Below are positions 26,862 to 31,790 of a stretch of DNA of 31,790 nt, piece after piece. The DNA is from Crocosphaera sp038442745. Its GTDB lineage: Bacteria; Cyanobacteriota; Cyanobacteriia; Cyanobacteriales; Microcystaceae. A model generated the notes under the pieces. It did not search any database. It saw only the letters and a program-made list of their open reading frames with translations, and was not told the origin of the DNA. The translations under genes and the position numbers were made by a program. Positions within the stretch are counted from its first letter, which is position 1. Each line of letters starts with the position of its first letter. The stretch is taken from contig NZ_JARVCN010000256.1 of the NCBI RefSeq assembly GCF_038442745.1, positions 1 through 31,790 on the forward strand. The letters are read 5' to 3'.

Positions 26862-27038
26862 ATGAATGACCCTGTAATTATCGTGATAACTATTGCCCTG
26901 TCCATTTTCTCTGGAGTTGGAACCATTCTCTGGTTTTTAAAGACGGTTGAACATGGATCCATTAGTTTCGATTTTAAGACTTTAGGAATTCACTTAGAGA
27001 TTAACAAAGGACATAGAAATTCCAATGAACCACCATAG
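26862..27038 (+). CDS. small single-span membrane protein, 58 aa, unknown
   Basis: ATG 26862 is preceded by AAGGAAAGGAG at 26841-26851, an excellent Shine-Dalgarno site, so this start is preferred over a longer frame from 26763. The product begins MNDPVIIVITIALSIFSGVG and has one clear transmembrane helix (about residues 4-24), then a polar tail with the FDFKTLGIHLEINKG stretch. I do not recognise a family. A 13-bp palindrome TGGCAG-A-CTGCCA lies 43 nt upstream (26806-26818). It stands alone between terminators and repeats. Confidence 0.5.
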   Translation: MNDPVIIVITIALSIFSGVGTILWFLKTVEHGSISFDFKTLGIHLEINKGHRNSNEPP

Positions 27039-27294
27039 TTTCTAGAATCATCACCTATCCATAGTAGCTCTCCCAAAAACTTCAGACAAATTGCCGAACT
27101 CACTCTCTGAATTTTCCCAATCAATTTGAATTTACCCCCGCAAAAAACGACAAAAGCCTTATCCGAAGGTCGTTGTGGATATTTTTGTGCTACCCGTTAT
27201 TGTGTACAATATCTCTGAAGGTTATGTAAATTGGGTTTGAACAAACTGCACCTATGTTAAGTAGACAGTACAGTAATTGCTACAATCTTGTCAA

Positions 27295-27336
27295 TATATA
27301 TCTTTTGTGTCTATACATGGACACAAAAGATATATA
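27295..27336. other. perfect 17-bp inverted repeat (hairpin)
   Basis: TATATATCTTTTGTGTC at 27295-27311 and its exact reverse complement at 27320-27336, separated by the 8-nt loop TATACATG. The arms have no mismatch. There is no T run after it on the plus strand, so it may be a transposon-related structure, a bidirectional terminator or part of a small RNA. Confidence 0.6.
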
Positions 27337-27416
27337 GCCCAAAAGCCTTTATAGATAGGGTTTGTCCCTAAAAATAGTATGTGTATATGGGTGGAGTTCA
27401 GTTACAAAAAAAAGTG

Positions 27417-27508
27417 GCTGAAAAAATATGTCAATTAGTGTTGGCTACTGCTTGCGATAGTCCCAAAAGTCTGAGCTTTGTAAATTTTGTCACGACTCAG
27501 TGATAACC
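27417..27508 (+). repeat. GCTGAAAAAATA repeat, copy 3
   Basis: Begins GCTGAAAAAATATGTCAATT and ends TGAGCTTTGTAAATTTTGTC followed by ACGACTCAGTGATAACC. It is nearly identical at both ends to 22789-22876, 4.6 kb upstream. Confidence 0.7.
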
Positions 27509-27704
27509 ATTCCTTCTTGTAGTAGATGAAAATGGGAATCCATCAACTTCAAGTCCACAAAACCTTGATCATAGCAATAATAGTGCCGTCGGGGTCATAT
27601 TGGCGATCGCCGTCTTAATTGGAGCGATCCGCTTGCGGATCTGGCCGAGCCAGCGCGCTAAATTGGTCGAAGTCATTATTAGTAATCACAACAAGGACAA
27701 ATAG
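27507..27704 (+). pseudogene. possible gene remnant encoding a membrane-spanning tail
   Basis: An open frame without ATG or a credible start runs from a TAA at 27504-27506 to TAG at 27702-27704. It would encode about 65 residues with one hydrophobic stretch (SAVGVILAIAVLIGAI) and a basic, polar C-terminus. It contains a HIP1 octamer and the palindrome GATCCGC-TT-GCGGATC (27626-27641). It could be the 3' remnant of a small membrane-protein gene truncated by the repeat on its left, or chance. Confidence 0.25.
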
Positions 27705-27722
27705 TTAATACTTTCCCTGATT

Positions 27723-27775
27723 AGACATCTCCAATAAATAAGATTTGACCCTGATGATAATTTCTGGAGATGTCT
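27723..27775. mobile_element. 53-bp miniature inverted-repeat element with 3-bp target duplication
   Basis: Perfect 11-bp terminal repeats AGACATCTCCA (27723-27733) and TGGAGATGTCT (27765-27775), flanked on both sides by ATT (27720-27722 and 27776-27778), as expected for a 3-bp target-site duplication. The interior of 31 nt codes for nothing. Such ends suggest mobilisation by an IS transposase elsewhere in the genome. Confidence 0.6.
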
Positions 27776-27798
27776 ATTAGGGGTTTGTTGGCAAGGTT

Positions 27799-27927
27799 TA
27801 TAGCAATTTTCTTATGCATAGATTACAAATTCAGAGAAAAATAGTCCCCACACTTCCCACCCCTCCCTGTTACTGAGCGAAGTCGAAGTAAACCGAGATT
27901 TTGATACACCCAATTGAAAACTGCTAT
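27799..27927. mobile_element. miniature inverted-repeat element, TATAGC type, copy 3 (diverged)
   Basis: Left end TATAGCAATTTTC, right end GAAAACTGCTATTA (reverse complement TAATAGCAGTTTTC). The ends are related to, but not the same as, copies 1 and 2. The interior carries CTGAGCGAAGTCGAAG, a word often repeated between cyanobacterial genes. Confidence 0.45.
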
Positions 27928-27956
27928 TAGAGGAAGTTCCTTTATGTGTAGACTCC

Positions 27957-27971
27957 ATGCAAATTTTGCAC
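27957..27971. promoter_or_regulatory. near-copy of the GTGCAA-N3-TTGCAC palindrome
   Basis: ATGCAAATTTTGCAC differs by one base from the reverse complement of the core at 10122-10136. It is about 630 nt upstream of the gene at 28604, so a direct operator role there is uncertain. Confidence 0.3.
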
Positions 27972-28102
27972 GCTAAAATCTTGATGATAGCGATTTTTAA
28001 TTGAATAGAGCAACCTAAAATTTAACTTACTCATATCTTGCACCAGTATAGAAAAATTTAAATTAGTCAGCAGTTCCTTACTCCGTTCCGGCGCTATCGC
28101 AC

Positions 28103-28184
28103 AGCGTTCAGCATTCGTTTAATTTTACTCACAGTAGATGATAGGGATTGATATGTTTCGGCTGATGGCTGATAGCTGAACGCT
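28103..28184. repeat. GCTGAACGCT-type inverted repeat
   Basis: AGCGTTCAGC (28103-28112) and GCTGAACGCT (28175-28184) form a perfect 10-bp inverted repeat around about 62 nt that include GGCTGATGGCTGATAG. Just left of it, 28080-28102 repeats in inverted form the CGGAACGGAGT / GCGATAGCGCC motif inside the element at 17789-17933. Confidence 0.5.
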
Positions 28185-28603
28185 TACAAACTGCCGTAGA
28201 AAAATATAAATAAAATCTTAAGAAATCTTTCCCAAAAAAACAATCTGTGTTATCGTCCCATGAAGGTAAAATTATTGAAATTTATTTTCAATAATTAGAG
28301 GTTAGCCTTGCCTTCTCTGAAGTCCTACTGGTGTTTTTTTCATCAACAGCTTCTTTCTCAAAACTAAACCTAAAATCAAACTGCTGAAGTTACTGCTAAC
28401 TCTCTGATTAAGACCCCTTGATTAGTTACAAAATCCCTCTAATTGTGTTGCGGATAACTCAGCCAGCACTGATTGATAATTAGCAATTATTAAATTTGTT
28501 TTGAGAATATTTAGCATAACTGTTGTAGAAGAGAATCCAGGGGATTTAAGAGTGGCAAGCGTTAACCTCCAATGCACCTATAAAATAATAATCCGCGATT
28601 CCC

Positions 28604-29191
28604 ATGGCCACAATTTTTCTCGATGCATTAGCCGCTACATATAGCGCGGCAGACACAATCCTCGCTCCCGAAGTGGTTGAATCTTTGGGAGGTCAACTTG
28701 GTGTTTCTATCCTAGTTTTTAGTCTACAAACAGAGGGGGAAATACCAGAGGAGGGAGTAGAAGTCGTCGTTAATAGCGATATTCCTTTAACAGACTATTT
28801 TAGTAACCTTGGTCGTTTACCCTTTACTGTTGGTGGCGAAGTATTAGAAGCCATTTACGACAGTGATGGCGTTGCGACTGGCTTCCGTATGCGTATCGAT
28901 TCCCCTAACGCATTGGTTAGCTTACCCTTAGAAGACAAAGAAGAAGTCGAAACCGACGGACCCGAAACAGGAACATTTACCCTCGAAGTTTCAGGCGTTG
29001 ACGATATTGGTCCCGATGCTGGTTCTGTAACAGTCACCTTTTACGATAGCTTAGACACAGTTCCCCCTGCACCAGATCCCGAACCCGAAGTTAGCCTCAC
29101 CATTAGCGAAACGGCACTGGTGGAATCCGAAGGCAATACCACAACCTTAACCTTCAACGTAGAAGGAGATGTTCCCGAGGGCGGTATTTTA
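28604..29191 (+). pseudogene. Calx-beta/PPC secreted protein, 5' part of a gene split by a miniature element
   Basis: The frame starts MATIFLDALAATYSAADTIL and encodes about 196 native residues before the inserted element; the frame then runs 15 further codons through foreign sequence to a TAA at 29234-29236. Residues about 30-150 form a beta-rich module with EIPEEGVEVVVNSDIPLTD, repeated later as LIPEEGVEVYINSDIDLST (about 30730 onward). A Calx-beta module then begins (VSLTISETALVESEGNTTTLTFNVEG) and is cut after PEGGIL. No clear Shine-Dalgarno was seen. No Sec signal is obvious; type I secretion is a guess from the related proteins upstream. Confidence 0.7.
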
Positions 29192-29318
29192 TACCAAATC
29201 CGCTTTATATACCCCCTTTTAAAATTTACAGCCTAAAAGCTGAAAACCCTTCTGCCTCCTGCCCCCTGCCTCCTGCCTCTTCTAGAAGATAAGATGGGTT
29301 TTAGAACCGGATTTGGTA
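29192..29318. mobile_element. 127-bp miniature inverted-repeat element inserted in a coding sequence
   Basis: Terminal repeats TACCAAATCCG (29192-29202) and CGGATTTGGTA (29308-29318) are exact reverse complements. TTA is present on both sides (29189-29191 and 29319-29321), consistent with a 3-bp target duplication. Removing 29192-29321 rejoins the flanking frames as GAG GGC GGT ATT TTA GTT TAC GTC (EGGILVYV), which continues the Calx-beta module. The interior has a (CTGCCTC/CTGCCCC) tract like that in the element at 9869-9976. It has no transposase. Confidence 0.8.
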
Positions 29319-29321
29319 TTA

Positions 29322-31737
29322 GTTTACGTCAACAGCACCAGTGGTAATCGAGGAGACTTAGGGGAATTTGACGTTTTCAACGCCGAAATCTCTGGAGGGG
29401 CTGTACCCTTTGCTAACTTTATCGCCAGTGGTTTCTACTTCAAAATCTTAGAAGATGGAGCTTCCATCACCCTAGCAGCCTTCGATGAAACCAGCAATCC
29501 TGACATCGAGGACGGTATTGTCGAAGGAATTCAGTCTTTCACCTTCGAGTTAGTTGATAGTCCTGGTTATTCCGTTGATCCTGAGGAAGACTCAATCAGT
29601 TTAACCATTGCCGACACCCCAGAGTCTCAAATTCAGGTATCTTATTCCGTTGAACCCAGTGTTCTAATTGAGTCAGAAGAAACTGTTAGTGTTCATAACT
29701 TTACCCTAAGTACAGCCCCACCAGAATCTGGATTAACCGTAACAGTTACAGCAGAAGGGTTTGAAGAATTTGACCCTACAGAAATTCAAACGACTGGCAT
29801 TTCTGGAGACATCGAAGTTCTAGAAAGCTTACCGGTTCAGTTGCGTTTTACCATTACCGATATCAACGCCACTATCGAGTTACCCATTGCTAACGATGGT
29901 GTAGAAGAAGACATAGAAACTTTTGCTTTCACCCTACAACCAGGAGACGGTTACCAAGTCGATCCCGAAGCAGATGGAGGGACATTTACCGTAGTAGATA
30001 CCCTCGAGCAAGTTCCCCCGGAACCAGCAGGAGATAACGAACCCAACGATATTATCTCCCTCGCTATCCCCACCGGTTTAAGCGAAACTAACCCCGAACT
30101 CTCCATCACTGGAGACATCGAATACAACAATAGCAATCGTTACGATCTAGAAACAGGAAGACTCTACATCGACTTTACCGAAGACGTAGATATGTATTCC
30201 GTAGATTTAGAAGCAGGGGACGTGCTGCGGTTGGATATCGATGCTCGTGCCATATTCGACAGTTCAGAATCCCCCGATACAATTTTGCGCCTGTTCGATG
30301 TGGATGGCACCCAACTTGCCCAAAGCGATGACGATTTCGCTCCCAATGAGTTGTTTGGGGATGGTCGTCAAGACTCCTATTTAGAGTTCACTGCAGAAAC
30401 AGCCGGTACTTACTACGTGGGTGTTAGTAGCTTTGGCAATGGGGAATTCGGCTTTGAGAATGACCCCTACGATCCCAACGTACCAGGAAGCGGTACCGGT
30501 CGTAGCGATGGGACGTATATCCTCAATCTGACCTTAAACGAGCCTTTTGTGGGCGATCCCACTGAAATTCCCGAAGAAAACGGCGAAGGTCCCACCGTAT
30601 CCTTATCTGGTACCCCGGCAACCTACGCCAGCAACGACAGTCTCATCGCTAACGCCCTCGTTCAGTTTACCCCTGATGGCAGTGCCTCAATTTTGACCTT
30701 GGGTTTAGAGGTTGACGGATTAATTCCCGAAGAAGGAGTGGAGGTTTATATTAACAGTGATATCGACCTCTCCACCGTCTTCAGCACCCGTTCACCCTTC
30801 AGTCCAGGAGGTGCGGAAGTATTGGGAGCAGTGTTTGACGATGCAGGGGTTCCCACTGGATTTATCGTCAATCTCACCAGCAACAGCAGTATCCTCAACC
30901 TCAACCTAGCAGATCCCGAAGAAGCTCCCACCGACGGGGAAGAAACGGTCACTTTTACCTTAGAAGAGGCTGCTGGTTATGTAGTTGATGAAGGTAGCTT
31001 CTCCACGGTAATCTACGACACCATAGAGGATGTACCCCCATTCCCAACCGTACCCACCGTCGCTATTGCTGTAGACGAAACCGCCCTAGTGGAATCCGAA
31101 GGCAACCTCACTACCCTCACCTTTACCCTAGATGCTCCCCCCCCACCAGAAGGTGTGGTGGTTAACGTCAACGGTTTTCAGATTATCGATGGGGAAGAAG
31201 AGGCAGTTCGGGGTATCTTGGGTGAATTCGATGTCTTTAACGCCGAAATCACAGGAGGAACTTTCCCTGCACCTAACTTCCGCGCTAACGGCTTTTTCTT
31301 CGGCATTACCGAGCAAGTAGCAACCATTACCCTCGCAGCCTTCGACGAAACCAGTAACCCCGATATCCCTTCAGAGGATGCCCTAGAGGGAATCGAAGAG
31401 TTTGTCTTCACCTTGCAACCCGGGGTGGGTTATGCAGTTGCCCCTGAAGAGGATTCTGTAACCGTAACCATTGCTGATAACCCCGATTCTGTGGTCATTG
31501 ATCCAGATCCTGATCCTGATCCAGATCCAGATCCTGATCCTGATCCCGAAGAACCTACCATTGACCTCAGTGAAGGCAATAACACCATCGCCGATGCTAT
31601 TATTACCGGTTTAAGTGCTACTAATCCCACCATCACCGTTGAGGGAACCATCGATAGCGATCGCGCCACGAGAAACCTGGTAGATGCCTCTGAAGACGTT
31701 GATATGTACGCCTTCGAGTTGAAAGCAGGAGAAACAC
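29322..31737 (+). pseudogene. Calx-beta/PPC secreted protein, 3' part of the split gene, incomplete at the right edge
   Basis: From 29322 a single frame with no start codon near its beginning runs open to the window end. Modules: rest of Calx-beta 1 (GEFDVFNAEISGG...TLAAFDETSNPDI...GYSVDPEED); a second Calx-beta (VLIESEETVSVHNFTLS...GYQVDPEAD); a bacterial pre-peptidase C-terminal (PPC) domain at about 30180-30540 (DVDMYSVDLEAGDVLRLDID, ILRLFDVDG, AGTYYVGVSS); a copy of the N-terminal module (IPEEGVEVYINSDIDL); a third Calx-beta (ALVESEGNLTTLTFTLDAP...FAETSNPDI-like AAFDETSNPDI); a (Asp-Pro)n linker at about 31500-31550; and the start of a second PPC domain (EDVDMYAFELKAGE). After about 31737 the match to the PPC family stops. 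The layout looks like a large internal duplication. The gene is probably inactive because of the insertion at 29192. Confidence 0.7.
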
Positions 31738-31790
31738 GGGAGCGACGCAAAAATGTCGCATCGACTAAATCTAGTCCAGGCAAGGGCTTG
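31738..31790. other. non-homologous sequence at the right edge, possible mobile-element junction
   Basis: The PPC module followed without break from about 31680 ends after GAAACAC. The last 53 nt do not encode the expected LRLDID-type strand and contain the small hairpin GCGAC-N8-GTCGC. This could be the end of an insertion sequence, or a misjoin at a repeat. Too little is present to name it. Confidence 0.3.

Larger units (their letters stand above)
27039..28603. other. long intergenic region of repeats, hairpins and gene remnants
   Basis: About 1.56 kb. Identified pieces are a 17-bp hairpin (27295-27336), a GCTGAAAAAATA repeat (27417-27508), an ORF remnant (27507-27704), a 53-bp mini-element (27723-27775), a TATAGC-type element (27799-27927), a GTGCAA-type palindrome (27957-27971) and a GCTGAACGCT inverted repeat (28103-28184). 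Nothing recognisable was found in 27039-27290 or 28190-28603. Confidence 0.6.

Overview
The window looks like chromosomal DNA from a unicellular or filamentous cyanobacterium. Evidence: HIP1-type GCGATCGC octamers recur inside genes, coding density and GC are moderate to low, the TonB-dependent receptor carries an AMIN domain, there is a Fut-type iron permease, and several intergenic repeat families resemble those common in cyanobacteria. A 100-N run at 12155-12254 marks this as a draft scaffold, so repeat-related joins should be read with care. The species cannot be named from sequence alone.

Layout. 259-5861 (+): a two-module ferric-iron ABC permease, an acyl-CoA synthetase of the malonyl-CoA synthetase type, and an unusual multidomain protein (CBM20, SGNH hydrolase, duplicated beta domain, DUF1796 papain-like domain). 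5865-9266 (-): a siderophore-type TonB-dependent receptor with a VOC/glyoxalase-like gene 3 nt upstream of it. 9267-10275: about 1 kb of repeats ending in a promoter and a palindromic operator candidate. 10276-14461 (+): a large secreted protein with DUF4347, Calx-beta-like modules, near-identical 113-residue VCBS/cadherin-like repeats (the N gap lies within these) and an RTX-like C-terminus. 14620-17781 (+): a one-module NRPS (C-A-PCP) whose A-domain code reads as serine. 17943-18920 (-): a DUF3102 protein fused to what looks like a dead DNA methyltransferase half. 19166-22571 (+): two tandem paralogous ABC exporters of the ABCD/SbmA type. 22976-26699 (+): a Calx-beta/RTX protein broken by a frameshift at a module junction. 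26700-28603: terminators, a 58-residue membrane-protein ORF, hairpins and several miniature elements. 28604-31790 (+): another Calx-beta/PPC secreted protein, split by a 127-bp miniature inverted-repeat element and running off the right edge.

How the parts may fit together. The iron permease, siderophore-type receptor, Ser-specific NRPS module and paired exporters are compatible with siderophore or peptide-metallophore handling. They are not one operon, and no DHB or other siderophore-acyl genes are visible, so this is inference. The other theme is a set of three large secreted, probably calcium-binding, modular proteins with related modules; two of them share a C-terminal RTX-like domain. 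This locus shows repeat expansion, paralog fusion and miniature-element insertion. No CRISPR array, tRNA, rRNA or complete insertion sequence was seen.
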